64,000 bases of DNA from Capra hircus (lineage: Eukaryota; Chordata; Mammalia; Artiodactyla; Bovidae). Both the position numbers and the translations under genes were made by a program. Where the stretch lies: positions 56,471,591-56,535,590 of the forward strand of contig NC_030811.1 in NCBI RefSeq assembly GCF_001704415.2, written 5' to 3'. Shown here piece by piece: positions 22,801 to 33,676 of the stretch. Under the pieces are notes generated by a model that was not told the origin of the DNA, did not search any database, and was given only the letters and a program-made list of their open reading frames with translations. Each line of letters starts with the position of its first letter. The stretch's first letter is position 1.

Positions 22801-25800
22801 GCTAACTTAGAAGCTTTGTGGAATGAGGCAGAAGATAGAATTAAATAAGATTTCCTGGAACAATAAAAACAATGTATCAGAGTAAAATAGATTATTAGAC
22901 CTTGAAGGTCACTGTCATGTTTTATAATCTCATACATCCTGTATTTGTGAGATGTATTTTCACCACCTAATAACTGCACTATATAATTAAGGTGCTGTTT
23001 TTTACCTTATGATTTTTTCAAGTTTCCAGGAAAATTAAATTTATAATGGAAGAATGTTTTCTAAAAAATTTTTTTTAAAGTTAAAAGCTACCAAACAGGA
23101 AAGGTTACTTTGGCCTTAAGTCCTCTAAGTCTCACTCCCAGAGAAACACACTGACACTGTGGCCGGGGTGCTGGAGGAGGGACTCTGCACCAGGTGGGGC
23201 TGGACTGGATGGATTCACATGTCCTCAGAGTCCACTGTTCTCTGAACTGATGACAGTCAAGAAAGCAGCAGTGGAGCATCAGAGAAGGAACATGGGGCAG
23301 CAGAGCTCTAAGAAGATGCGGTCGCAAGGGAGACAGAAAGAAGGGGAGCGAGTGCTGAGGACACCCAGGGGGCCTGCAGTGGTGTCTTAGGGACAGACAC
23401 GAGGCAGATTAAACTTCTGCAAAGGCACAGACTATGACAAGCCCAAAGTGCACGAACTGGCTGCCATCTGCAGAGAAGAGACAGGACTACCGTAAAGGAG
23501 CTTCAAACCTTAAGCAGCTGTTTTTCATAACAAGTGACTGAGTCTGAGCTCTGGTCAAATCTGTCTCAGAGAAGAACCAAAAATACAAACTTTACACTGA
23601 CCTTGATAAAACCAGGAGGAGGTTTTTCATAACTAGAAGTAAAAAAAAAACACTGGTCATCAATCATGTTCATAGGAACATAACACATTTCAATCACCAA
23701 AAAGCAACTACAGGCCAAAATAAAAAAGGTTATTTTTAGTAAAAACTTAAACTACACTATAACTTTTAAAAACAGTTAATAAAATATGTCCGGCAGTCAG
23801 AGATGTTATGCTAATATGAATAAACTGATGCTGTATGACATCCTGCTGGGATGCAGCACTTAAATTGACCAAATAATAACTAACTTGGTTTCTTAGGACA
23901 ATGATTTTATATTTAGAGGAAGGGAAATCAAGAGACTGCTGGGAAAATGTGAGGGAAGAAGAGACTTGAGCTAATTATGGCTTCAATCTGTCATTACACT
24001 TGTGGGTGATTTACCTACCATAACTTCCATAACACTGAGCCTCATGGGGGTGGCGTTGTGAGTGCTCTAAGGATGGGGACTGCACAACGGGGAGGGAGCT
24101 AAGCCAGAGGGAAGGGTCTGCTATAGTGGAAGGAGGTGAGGGTGATCCACCCCAGAGGCTCCCCTCCCCACCCCTTGCCCCAGCTCTGGATTCAAGATCC
24201 TCTCCACTGGCCTGTGGTGTTTGCAGAGCACACTGCCACTTGCTCCTCAGCTCTCTGACTGCCCTTTATGCCCTACTGACCCCTCTGGACTCAAGGATGT
24301 AGGGCAGTCGGTGGCACTCAACTACTGCTAGAGAAGCAGATGACTGTGTGCAAATGTACTTTCCCTTCCACCAATATAGCTCTCAGACCCTCGGGTTCTG
24401 AGGACGCAAATCAGGCCTATGCTCCCAACTCATTTCCACTTTTTATTATTTTGCTGGAACTTGAGGAAAAGGCTTCTGGTGTCAAATTTACAAAAGCAGC
24501 ACCCACCGCTCCTGTTCATTTAAAAAACAAAAAAACAACTAATTTTAAAAATTGAAATGGAATTAACATATAACACTGTATTCCTTTCAGGTGTAATTAT
24601 GTTCAGTTTCAAGCACTGACACATTCTAGACTATGCAATGCAGAGTGTGGGTGTCTGGCTTTTAAAGGTGACTGCCTAATGGATATAACCCCCTTCTTAA
24701 AAAAGAATGTAGTTAGGAAAAGAGGCAGGATAACTGAACAGCTCAGGTCTTTTCAATGCCTCTCAAATGGAATTTTACTGAGAGAGGGCATCGAGGTGCT
24801 ATGACTGGTTCAAAATGCTATCTTGACTCCAACAATTTGGAAACTGGGGAGTCCCAAAGTTGCTGCACACAGAAGGTGAATTCAGAGATGATTATTTTTC
24901 TGAATTTTATGACGGAAAATGTCATCAGGAAAACGTTAATATATTAATTCTAAAATGGCTAATCACTTATCTAATAGTCAAATAGATACGGATTATCCTA
25001 AAACTAGGCCAAAATAGTTTAAGTTAAAACAAGAAAGCAGTAGCGTACAGGACAGAATGTTTGGTATGGTTCTATTTGTGTGTATGGGAAAAGGGAGATT
25101 ATACATATACATATCACCTGAGGGAGGGAGCTTTTTGTTCACTTACATTTATTTATGTGCAAATACACTGCCTCAAACAATGTTTTTTTAATTACAAAAG
25201 AAAAATGAAATTAACGTCATCTTCCTCACACCTATGTTGCCATAAGTCCAGGCTAATAAATTTCTGAGAGAGAAACCAAAGGACTTAGGGGCAAAAAAGG
25301 GTCACTAATAGGCTGTTAGCTCATTTCTGTTATAGAGTTACATAGGAGGCATTTTTGTTTTAAACATTTCAATGTCATTTGTTTGTTTCAGGAACTATAT
25401 CCTCACTCCTGCTCTAACCAACTTGCTATTTCCTCCTACCAAAGAAAAGAACAGGCGGATGAAACTAAACTTTTAGGTGATACTGAAAGCTCAGTTTAGA
25501 AACTTACTCCCTGCAGCAGTAACCACTCAACAATCACCACGCCCGGCACAGTGCTCAGAACCAGATGGAAGAACTGAGGGTAATCAGGGTACTCCTAAAG
25601 AAATCTAGAAAAGCCAAAAAGGTTGAAACTGCTCTTACAAAACCTCCATGTAACTCTGGACAAAGGTCCTCTCTGTACCTTGAGACCCCCAAAATGGAGT
25701 GGCCCAGTTCAAATCTAAAGCTAAGTTAGCCAATCCTAATGGGGAATGCCTCACGTCAAGGAAACCTAGTATATACCAATCACAATCCTTTAGCCCAGGG

Positions 25801-27717
25801 CTACCTAGCTTAGTTTAGCTTACCCTAGATAAGAGGACATGCAAGCTTTGTAAAGAAATCCCTGACTCCCTAGTCAATCGTGCCCTATTTTCAAGGTGCC
25901 TCTTGAAACGCCCTGTAAAACTTACTCCTCTCCAAAATAACTGGGAAGTGTTCCACTGCAGATGAAACACTGTACTTCCTCAATCTGTGGAGCAAGATTG
26001 TTTTTCCCTTGAACAAAGGACGTCAAACTGCAAAGTGTGGCAGTTTTGTCTTTTGACACTCTTTAGGACTGTCCTGATAAAAGAGATGTTTTAGTTTTTG
26101 AAGTAGAAAACTCTAAAGACATAGCATTAATGTTACTATAATGGCTGCTGATGGACTGTCTCACCTGCCCAATTTATACACATTTCTATTATTCCTCCAT
26201 TATGGGCTTCCCTCGTGGCTCAGATGGTAAAGAATCTGCCTGTAATGCAGGAGACCTGGGTTCGAACCCTGGGTTGGGAAGATCCCCTGGAGAAGGAAAT
26301 GGCTACCCACTTCAGTGTTCTGGCCTGGAGAATTCCATGAACAGTGCATGGGGTCGCAAAGAGTTGGACACGACAGAGTGAATTTCACTCTCACACTCTC
26401 CATTATTCTTACTAAATGAGGCCAGGCCTGTGACATGCCACAGCTTTCCCCTGGAAAATATTTCAGCAATTTGCTTTGGAGATACCATATCCAAAAGGCT
26501 TTGTAGCATACCTAAAAGGCTTATTCTGTTTATACCCAGTTGTTCAAATGAAGTGACATTCAGTTTAAGAGCCACAGGAGGCCAGGCTCCAAGAAAGCAT
26601 GCATTTTGTGTCAAAGCTCCCAAAGGTTAGTAATGAAGGATTAACCCTTGAGGGCCTTTTCTTACATCAGCAATCATGAGAAGGTAGGCAGTGAGAAGTG
26701 CCTGAAACAAATAAGTCAAATAACTCATTGAACATCAAACTTAGAATCTAAGTTTGACCTCTAAAGCTGATTATAGAAGGAAAAAACAGAAGGGAATCGA
26801 AAGGGTCATTAATCCAACTTTCCACCTTATATTTAATCTCCTTTACAACCCACCCTTCTGTCAGTGGTCATCTGGACTCTCCTCCAACCCTCGGGAGCTT
26901 GGGGAACACACTGCCTCCCAAGTCAGGCCATGCTGACTCAGGTCCTAATTCTTTATGAGCTGGAACTGGCCTCTTAGTAGCTTTCATCCTTAACCCTGGT
27001 GAAAAATCCTAAGGACCAAGTTTACGCTCTCTTCTACCTGACAGCTCCTCCCGAGTAGTTAGGAGCCAGGCCCTCACCCCACTTTACTTGTCTTCGTCAC
27101 CGCACGAACATTACGGGACTGGGCTTTCTCTTTCCTTATTAACAGCAAAAATGAAAAGGATGGGGATTTTAACCAGTTCACAGTGCGGCCCCCGACCTGA
27201 GAGCGGAAGGACCAGGGCGCTCAGCCGCACTTCTAGGTTCAGTCCCGGAATACTAAGCACCGCCGCCGCCGCACGAGGACTAAAACCGCCGCTTCCGGCG
27301 GGGGAAGCGCCCTTCGCCGCGGCTCGCGTCCCGGACGAGACTCGGGGGAGGAGCCTTCTCCCTCCCGCCAGCCGCTGGGAGTCTAGGGTCCCGCCGCCTG
27401 GGATCAAAACCGGCTCTCGGCTCGCCGGGGTCCGAGGGGCTCACCGGCCCACCCCCAGGTGTCCAAGGATCCCGTCTAAAGCGCCGACCCCGAGCGGACC
27501 CTGCCGCGCGACCCGGGCCCCGACCCATTCCTAGTATTAGTCGGAGACGGGCGTGACGGACTCACAAGGATTCCAGGTGCTTGAGCTGCTGCAGCTGCTG
27601 CGCGTCCTGCCGCCGCCGCTTCAGCTCCCGGCGCCGCTGCAGCTCTTGCTCCGGGGGCTCCCGGGGCCGCCGCGCGCCCCCGGCGCCCGCATCGTCGCGC
27701 CCTGGCCGGGACGACAT
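16653..27717 (-). CDS. RP9: RP9 (PAP-1, retinitis pigmentosa 9 protein), complete spliced CDS
   Basis: Six minus-strand exons: 27717-27566, 23632-23602, 22476-22347, 20084-19993, 17829-17768 and 16851-16653. All have GT..AG splice sites and sum to 666 nt, that is 221 codons plus stop, the length I know for human RP9. Residues begin MSSRPGR; 22-44 are Glu/Arg/Gln-rich. A zinc-knuckle-like cluster C105-x2-C108-x4-H113-x6-C120 lies in exon 4. The C terminus (157-221) is a leucine-containing stretch, a Ser/Asp run and a long Lys-rich nuclear tail. RP9 is a nuclear protein that binds the kinase PIM1 and is linked to pre-mRNA splicing; human missense variants are associated with dominant retinitis pigmentosa. 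No lesion is seen. An in-frame ATG at 27876 could extend the N terminus by 53 residues, but the family start is at 27717. Confidence 0.97.
16852..17767. other. RP9 intron 5 with an L1 3' remnant
   Basis: An old plus-strand L1 3' end lies at about 17215-17362 ('gtgctgtactaacac', 'catcaactatac'), followed by A-rich sequence. Nothing else recognised. Confidence 0.5.
17768..17829 (-). CDS. RP9: RP9 exon 5
   Basis: Acceptor CTTCAAG and donor GTGAG on the minus strand. Encodes residues 136-155 plus two bases of codon 156 (AHEDPMYDIIR...). Confidence 0.95.
17830..18684. other. RP9 intron 4, left part, no recognised feature
   Basis: AT-rich intronic DNA. No intact element recognised. Confidence 0.5.
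18686..18955 (-). mobile_element. CHR-type SINE with an internal 33-bp templated insertion
   Basis: Antisense CHR SINE in RP9 intron 4. Between two copies of CTTAATCACTG (18890-18900 and 18923-18933) lies a stretch whose 18902-18926 part matches 19856-19880 of the same intron at 24 of 25 bases. Confidence 0.8.
19446..19566 (+). mobile_element. CHR-type SINE
   Basis: Sense copy starting GGGACTTCCGTGGTGGCC and ending in an A-run at about 19555-19565. Confidence 0.85.
19993..20084 (-). CDS. RP9: RP9 exon 4 (zinc-knuckle exon)
   Basis: Donor GTAAGT and acceptor TTTTAG on the minus strand. Encodes WRCKRYGHRTGDKECPFF and following residues to V135. The first two bases complete Cys105. Confidence 0.96.
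20328..20576 (+). repeat. MLT1-like (MaLR) LTR remnant
   Basis: Contains the family-typical 'cctccagaactgtgagac' (20491-20508) and 'agtcctaacc', with internal deletion. Lies in RP9 intron 3. Confidence 0.6.
20577..22346. other. RP9 intron 3, remainder
   Basis: No young SINE or LINE recognised. The short open frames are not genes. Confidence 0.5.
22347..22476 (-). CDS. RP9: RP9 exon 3
   Basis: Acceptor CCTTTTTCAG and donor GTGAGT on the minus strand. Encodes residues 62-104 (EDETKPEDCIPDVPG...) plus the first base of Cys105. Confidence 0.97.
22477..23601. other. RP9 intron 2
   Basis: About 1.1 kb with no recognised repeat or gene. Confidence 0.5.
23602..23632 (-). CDS. RP9: RP9 exon 2 (31-bp micro-exon)
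   Basis: Too short to stand out as an ORF. On the minus strand, acceptor CTTCTAG and donor GTCAGT bound sequence encoding (F)YEKPPPGFIK, residues 51-61, in phase with both neighbours. Confidence 0.94.
23633..25540. other. RP9 intron 1, left part
   Basis: Possible small L1 antisense piece at 24538-24620. No other element recognised. Confidence 0.45.
25540..26080 (+). repeat. Possible solo LTR (ERV1-like)
   Basis: Unique-looking 500-bp stretch with LTR-like composition: a CAAT-like 'accaatcacaatcc' near 25777 and late C/T-rich and T-rich segments. Termini and duplications were not found, so this is tentative. Confidence 0.3.
26204..26397 (+). mobile_element. Bov-tA SINE with 9-bp target-site duplication
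   Basis: Full copy from GGGCTTCCCTCGTGGCTC, flanked by CTCCATTAT at 26195-26203 and 26398-26406. Lies in RP9 intron 1. Confidence 0.95.
26407..27185. other. RP9 intron 1, promoter-proximal part
   Basis: No repeat recognised. GC content rises towards the CpG island. Confidence 0.5.
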
Positions 27718-28080
27718 CGCAGCCCCGCGCGGCGCGGCTGAGGCTGCCCGACCGCGCGGCGAAGACGGTACTTCCTCTGCGCCGCGCTCTCTTGGCCCAG
27801 CAGCGCCCCCTCCCGCTGCGGCTCCGCGTCCCGCCGGGCGGGCCGGGTCGGGTGCCCTCTCCGCGGCCGGCTGCAACCTGCACCGCGGAATGGCCGGCGG
27901 GGCCTCGAGTCGTTGATCGGAGCCCTGTCTTCAGGTTGGCTGGTGCCGGAGGCCAGAGCTCGCCCCCTGGCGGCGGCCAGGAGTCGCGGCACTAAGGACG
28001 CCGTGTGGAGTAGGGCCAGTTCTGGAGTGGCTGGGCCCCTCTCGGGGTCGGGCAGCTTCCTCGCCATCTCCAACCAGGGA
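27190..28080 (-). promoter_or_regulatory. RP9: CpG island containing RP9 promoter and exon 1
   Basis: Dense CpG and very high GC over about 0.9 kb, with RP9 exon 1 (start codon 27717) inside. No TATA box is seen, as is usual for a housekeeping CpG promoter. Transcription probably starts between about 27730 and 27900. The many overlapping open frames here are produced by GC content. Confidence 0.85.
27566..27717 (-). CDS. RP9: RP9 exon 1 (coding part)
   Basis: ATG at 27717-27715 begins MSSRPGRDD. Donor GTGAGT follows at 27565-27560. Encodes residues 1-50 plus two bases of Phe51. Confidence 0.96.
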
Positions 28081-28236
28081 GGCCAGGAAACCTGTGCAAG
28101 TCCATTTCGTATCCCCCCGTGGCTAGGCACACAGGAGCTGCTCGTTACCCATTAGTAGGATGCACTCAGTTTTTGAAGAAAGACAGGCTTCCATAGAAAA
28201 TTTTCAGTTTTCCAAAACTTGTGAGCCATGCGATGT

Positions 28237-28740
28237 GTCAGTTCAGTTCAGTTGCTCAGTAGTGTCCGGCTCTGTGCGACCCCATGAACTGCAGCACACG
28301 CCAGGCTTCTCTGTCCTTTACGAACTCCCAGAGCTTGCTCAAATTCATGTCCATCCAGTTGGTGATGCCATCCAACCATCTCATTCTCTGTCGTCCCCTT
28401 CTTCTGCCCTCAATTTTTCCCAGCATCAGGGTCTTTTCCAATGAGTCAGTTCTTCGTATCAGGTGGCCAAAGTATTGGAGTTTCAGCTTCAGCATCAGTC
28501 CTTCCAATGAATATTCAGGACTGATTTCCATTAGGATAGACTGGTTGGATCTCTTTGCAGTCTAAGGGACTCTCCAGAGTCTTCTCCAACACCAGTTCAA
28601 AAGCATCAATTATTCCGCACTCAGCCTTCTGCATGGTCCAACTCTTACGTCCATACATGACTATGGGAAAAACCATAGCTTTGACTAGACGCACCTTTGT
28701 TGGCAAAGTAACCTCTCTGCTTTTTAATATGCTGTCTAGG
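28237..28740 (-). mobile_element. BovB LINE, 3' segment of an interrupted antisense copy
   Basis: Antisense BovB from its 3' terminus to 'gctgtctagg'. The missing continuation ('ttggtcatagc...') resumes at about 30253, after a sense-strand BovB insertion. Confidence 0.93.
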
Positions 28741-30249
28741 AATGTGAAGTCAAGTGGGCCTTAGAAAGCATCACTATGAACAAAGCTAGTGGAGGTGATG
28801 GAATTCCAGTTGAGCTATTTCAAATCCTGAAAGATGATGCTGTGAAAGTGCTGCACTCAATATGCCAGCAAATTTGGAAAACTTAGCAGTGGCCACAGGA
28901 CTGGAAAAGGTCAGTTTTCATTCCAATTCCAAAGAAAGGTAATGCCAAAGAATGCTCAAACTACCGCACACACAATTGCACTCATCGCACACACTAGTAA
29001 AATAATACTCAACATTCTCCAAGCCAGGCTTCAGCAATACGTGAACCGTGAACTTCCTGATGTTCAAGCTGGTTTTCGAAAAGGCAGAGGAACCAGAGAT
29101 CAAATTGCCAACATCCGCTGGATCATGGAAAAAGCAAGAGAGTTCCAGAAAAACATCTATTTCTGCTTTATTGACTATGCCAAAGCCTTTGACTGTGTGG
29201 ATCACAATAAACTGTGGAAAATTCTGAAAGAGGTGGGAATACCAGACCACCTGACCTGCCTCTTGAGAAACCTATATGCAGGTCAGGAAGCAACGGTTAG
29301 AACTGGACATGGAACAACAGACTGGTTCCAAATAGGAAAAGGAATACATCAAGGCTGTATATTGTCACCCTGCTTATTTAACTTATATGCAGAGTACATC
29401 ATGAGAAATGCTGGACTCGAAGAAACACAAGCTGGAATCAAGATTTGTGGGAAAAATATCAATAACCTCAGATATGCAGATGACACCACCCTTATGGCAG
29501 AAAGTGAAGGGCAACTAAAAAGCCTCTTGATGAAAGTGAAAGAGGAGAGTGAAAAAGTTGGCTTAAAGCTCCACATTCAGAAAACGAAGATCATGGCATC
29601 TGGTCCCATCACTTCATGGGAAATAGATGGGGAAATAGTGGAAACAGTGTCAGACTTTATTTTTTGGGGCTCCAAAATACTGCAGATGGTGATTGCAGCC
29701 ATGAAATTAAAAGACGCTTACTCCTTGGAAGAAAAGTTATGACCATCCTAGATAGCATATTAAAAAGCAGAGACATTACTTTGCCAACAAAGGTCCATCT
29801 AGTCAAGGCTATGGTTTTTCCAGTGGTCACGTATGGATGTGAGAGTTGGTCTGTGAAAAAGGCTGAGTGCCGAAGAATTGATGCTTTTGAACTGTGGTGT
29901 TGGAGAAGACTTTTGAGAGTCCCTTGGACTGCAAGGAGATCCAACCAGCCCATTCTGAAGGAGATCAGCCCTGGGATTTCTTTGGAAGGAATGATGCTAA
30001 AGCTGAAACTCCAGTACTTTGGCCACCTCACGCGAAGAGTTGACTCATTGGAAAAGACTCTGATGCTGGGAGGGATTGGGGGTAGGAGGAGAAGGGGACG
30101 ACTGAGGATGAGATGGCTGGATGGCATCACTGACTCGATAGACGTGAACCTGAGTGAACTCTGGGAGTTGGTGATGGACAGGGAGGACTGGCGTGCTGTG
30201 ATTTATAGGGTGGCAAAGAGTCGGACATGACTGAGCGACTGAACTGAAG
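28741..30249 (+). mobile_element. BovB LINE, 5'-truncated, inserted into an older antisense BovB
   Basis: Sense BovB of about 1.5 kb with a largely open RT region: 266 codons from 28942, containing FIDYAKAFDCVDHNK and the catalytic YADD of the RT palm. A frameshift near 29670 moves the C-terminal part into another frame (29616-30230). It ends at the BovB terminus GACTGAACTGAAGT. Truncated and broken, so not autonomous. Confidence 0.93.
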
Positions 30250-30252
30250 TGA

Positions 30253-30872
30253 GGTTGGTCATAGCTTTTCTTCCAAGGAGCAAGTGTCTTTTAATTTCAT
30301 GGCTGCAATCACCATCTGCAATGATTCTGGAGCCCCCAAAAATAGTCAGCTACTGCTTCCACTGCTTCCCCATCTATTTACCATGAAGCGATGGGACTGG
30401 AAGCCATGATCTTAGTTTTCTGAATGTTGAGTTTTAAGCCAACTTTTTCACTCTTCTTTCATCAAGAGGTTCTTTAGTTCTTCTTCACTTTCTGCCATAA
30501 GGGTGGTGTCATCTGCACATCTCAGGTTATTGATATTTCTCCCAGCAATCTTGATTCCAGCTTGTGCAGTCTGGCATTTCTCGTGATGTACACTGTGTAT
30601 AAGTTAAATAAGCAGGGTGACACTATACAGCCTTGATGTACTCCTTTCCCAATTTGGAACCAGTCTGTTGTTTCATGTCCAGTTCTAACTGTTGCTTCTT
30701 AACCAGCATACAGATTTTTCAGGAGGCAGGTAAGGTGGTCTGGTAGTCCCATCTCTCTAAGAATTTTCTACAGTTTGTTGTGATCCACACAGTCAAAGGC
30801 TTTGGTATAGTCAACTAAACAGAAGTAGATGTTTTTCTGGAATTCTCTTGCTTTTTCGATGATCCATGTGTT
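30253..30872 (-). mobile_element. BovB LINE, 5' segment of the interrupted antisense copy
   Basis: Continues the antisense element that broke off at 28740. Ends within the RT domain (minus-strand sense). Confidence 0.9.
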
Positions 30873-31107
30873 GTATAGCTGCTGTAATATATTGAATTCA
30901 GATAAGATTTGGGTTCTGGAAATGAAAAGCCAGTATATACTGTGCACTCTTTACGTAGTCATTGAACCAAACTCTTAATAGTATAATAGTTCATTTAACT
31001 AAAAAATTATAACAAGTGCTGTTACCACCCACGTGTATTATCTTTATTTAGTGATAAAGAGGCCCAGAGAGCTCAGTGACTTGCACAAGGAAACAACTAG
31101 TAGGTCA

Positions 31108-31242
31108 CAGAAATTGAAAGCGAAGTCGCTCAGTCGTGTCCCACTCTTTTTGACCCAACTGACTGTAACCTACCAGGCTCCTCTGCCCATGGGATTTTCC
31201 AGGCAAGAGTATTGGAGTGGGTTGCCATTTCCTTCTCCAGAA
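31108..31242 (-). mobile_element. Bov-A/Bov-tA SINE fragment
   Basis: Antisense Bov-A unit only; the tRNA-like head is missing. Confidence 0.8.
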
Positions 31243-31479
31243 CCAGGATGCAAAAGCGTTAGGTGCCTAACTAGGTTGTGCTTTGAAACTGTATGTGATA
31301 TATAATTTTTTCAGCCTTGAAATAATGGAAGAAACGGCAGAGGAAGTAAAAATAACATCATAAGGGAAATACTTGCTGAAATATTCAAACTCTTAATGCC
31401 GCAAAATGTGAAGAACTTCTTCAAATTTATTCAGGAAGATACACACAGAAGCTATGCATAGACATCTAAAATTATACTG

Positions 31480-31945
31480 ACATATGCCCTGGAGCTTGGA
31501 AATTATCTTTTCCTCTAACAATGAAGCCAGTAAGAATTGTTGAATGAATGTAGATTTAGCCATTCATGTGTAACTGATCATGACTTTATGGAGCCTTCCC
31601 AGGATAGATCTCTCCCCCACATCCTCTGCCAAAACTCCTGTTTGAAGTACTCAGATAATAGTATCTCATGCATCTTTCCTGAGTTTTTCAGATGCTAAAG
31701 ACTGCCACAAGATGGAAGAAATTAACTACTTGATTATCATGAGCCCCAGTCCCCATTGCACAGGAGCTAATCACATACCTTGGGACACCTCCCCCCAACT
31801 TTGCCTTTAAAATTGCCTTTTGCTCAAACATTTAGAGGAGTTCAGGGTTTTTTATTTTATCATTTTTTTGAGCACCTTTGACCCATTCTCCTTGAATGGC
31901 ATTGTAATAAAACTTTCTCTGCTCTGAGCTCCGACATTTGGGTCT
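31480..31945 (+). repeat. Probable solo LTR (endogenous retrovirus)
   Basis: The 3' part has the LTR-type arrangement of an AATAAA polyA signal (about 31906) followed by 'ctttctctgctctgagctcc' and a T/G-rich end. No internal retroviral genes are adjacent. The left boundary is uncertain. Confidence 0.5.
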
Positions 31946-32140
31946 GGCCTATCTGCCTGCACTGCAGGAGACCCGGGTTTAATCCCTGGGTCCGAAAGAT
32001 CCTCTGGAGAAGGAAATTGCAACCCACTCCAATATTCTTGCCTGGGAAATCCCATGGACAGAGGAACCTGGCAGGCTACAGCTCATGGGGTCACAAAGAG
32101 TTAAATACGACTGAAAGACTAACAGTTTCAGTTTCACTGT
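31946..32140 (+). mobile_element. Bov-tA SINE, 5'-truncated
   Basis: Starts at 'ctgcctgcactgcagg' and runs to the Bov-A 3' end 'cagtttcagtttcac'. Abuts the LTR. Confidence 0.85.
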
Positions 32141-32591
32141 GCTAAAGGCACACACCCTTGCATTCCACAACAATGGAAGTTATATGGGCCAATGAGTGAC
32201 GTATATGACGACACCTTTTAAGACATTCAAATACAGTCAAGAAAAATGACATAGGCTGGAAGTTGTGATTTACAAAGGAAATGTAATCGCGTTGCAGGAA
32301 GAAGTTGGTCTACACAATCAAGAAGAGGAGAACCAAGGAAAGAAATCAGGTAGTGTTTTTCCAGGGTTGTTATTGAGCAGAAAATTCTGGGTAGTTCCAG
32401 AATACGCACACTACGTATTCCTTCCTTTTTAAGGTGAACATGTACTGGGCCAGCAGCACCCCAGCCACCAGGGCGCACACACATGCGCTCACCCTCGCGG
32501 TTGCTTCTTCCATGGACCGGGCCTCCTTGCGCCTCCGGGTTCAAGAGAGAGGTCGCTGGGTGGGATGCTCTGGCCCTGAAACCTACTGGGA

Positions 32592-32877
32592 CCCCGCCCC
32601 GCCCCGCCCCGCCCCGCCCCGCCCCGCCCCGCCCCGCCCCGCCCCGCCCCCGCCCCGCCCCGCCCCGCCCCGCCCCGCCCCGCCCCGCCCCGCCCCGCCC
32701 CGCCCCGCCCCGCCCCGCCCCGCCCCGCCCCGCCCCGCCCCGCCCCGCCCCGCCCCGCCCCGCCCCGCCCCGCCCCGCCCCGCCCCGCCCCGCCCCGCCC
32801 CGCCCCGCCCCGCCCCGCCCCGCCCCGCCCCGCCCCGCCCCGCCCCGCCCCGCCCCGCCCCGCCCCGCCCCGCCCCG
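32592..32877. repeat. (CCCCG)n pentanucleotide array, about 57 copies
   Basis: Nearly pure 286-bp array of CCCCG/GGGGC, with one expanded unit (an extra C near 32651). It lies about 300-600 bp upstream of the presumed BBS9 start. Every unit is a GC-box/Sp1-like core, and the minus strand has a G4 run every 5 bp. All frames are open on both strands because the unit contains no stop. Confidence 0.97.
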
Positions 32878-32879
32878 CA

Positions 32880-33676
32880 GGGGAAAGCCCCACCCACGTG
32901 GGGCGGGGACGGAGCCTGGATTGCGGGGCGTGGCTTCGTCCGCGCCAGAGGCGGGAGGCGGGTTTCCTCCGAACCCGCGTCTAGCCCTGTCTGAGGACAG
33001 AAAACGGGAATCGAATTAATTCTGTCTCACCGCTAATGAGGAGTAGGCAATGGTTCGCTCCAGCTCCGCCCAGTAGAAATCTGATTCCAACAATCAGGAA
33101 AAATTCTCCGTTTTCCGCGCTCCGGAGACACTCAGGACTACAATCCCCAGAAGGCATTGGGACTCGGCTATCTGACTTGCGCAGTAGCGTTCGTTGTAAA
33201 GTGCTATGACAACAGGGCGAAGATGGCTTGGAGTTAGGCTTGAATCGGGAGGTGTCCCTTCCGCCGCTGCTGTCCTTTTTCTGCTGCATCCCACTCACTG
33301 CCTCCTTCATCATTTCCTCCTCTTTGTGAGCAGCATTACTTTCCTCTGTTCTCTCCTGCCTGATCTCTGCCACGGGACTGATACCGTTTTTTCTGCTCGT
33401 CTCTGAGGGTGACAGAGAGAGGATGCGGGAGAGCTACTTGATGGGATCACTCCAACTCCGTGGAGCTGGTGGTGCTACCTGGTGAGACGCTCTCTTTGCC
33501 TGGGTCGTGGAACAAGTTGGATCAGGAGAGCGAGAAGGAGTATTAGGATTGCTTTTCTCTGCGACGTCCGATCTTGCTCGTCGTTCCAGCCCTGGGACCC
33601 TGGCAGACATTCTTAAAGGGAAGTCTATAGAGACCGCGAAGGACGGTGGGGCAGGACCCACCTGATTCAGCATCAG
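32880..33676 (+). promoter_or_regulatory. BBS9: BBS9 promoter region and non-coding exon 1
   Basis: GC-rich, CpG-containing region with GC boxes (for example near 32900) leading into a non-coding exon that ends CATCAG at 33676, followed by the donor GTAAGG. A second possible donor (CTG|GTGAGA) is at 33482. No TATA box. Transcription probably starts about 33180-33250. Exon 1 carries no convincing coding frame; the start codon is in exon 2. Confidence 0.7.
33201..33213 (+). promoter_or_regulatory. Candidate RFX X-box-like site near the BBS9 start
   Basis: GTGCTATGACAAC has a perfect right half (RRNAAC) of the RFX X-box and an imperfect left half one base short. Many ciliary genes, including BBS genes, are RFX targets. 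Motif reading only. Confidence 0.3.

Noticed and set aside
27088..28155. Many overlapping open frames on both strands in GC-rich DNA
   Set aside because: Explained by the RP9 CpG island. Only the minus-strand frame from 27717 to 27566 matches a known protein and has a fitting donor.
28942..30230. Open frames of 266 and 204 codons with reverse-transcriptase motifs
   Set aside because: They belong to a 5'-truncated BovB LINE with a frameshift, so they are element remnants and not host genes. The same applies to frames at 39734-41375, 43391-44736 and 62226-63285.
32434..33019. Long Pro/Arg/Ala-rich (plus) and Gly/Arg/Ala-rich (minus) open frames
   Set aside because: They are the (CCCCG)n array read in all frames. 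The unit has no stop codon, so openness is not evidence of a gene.
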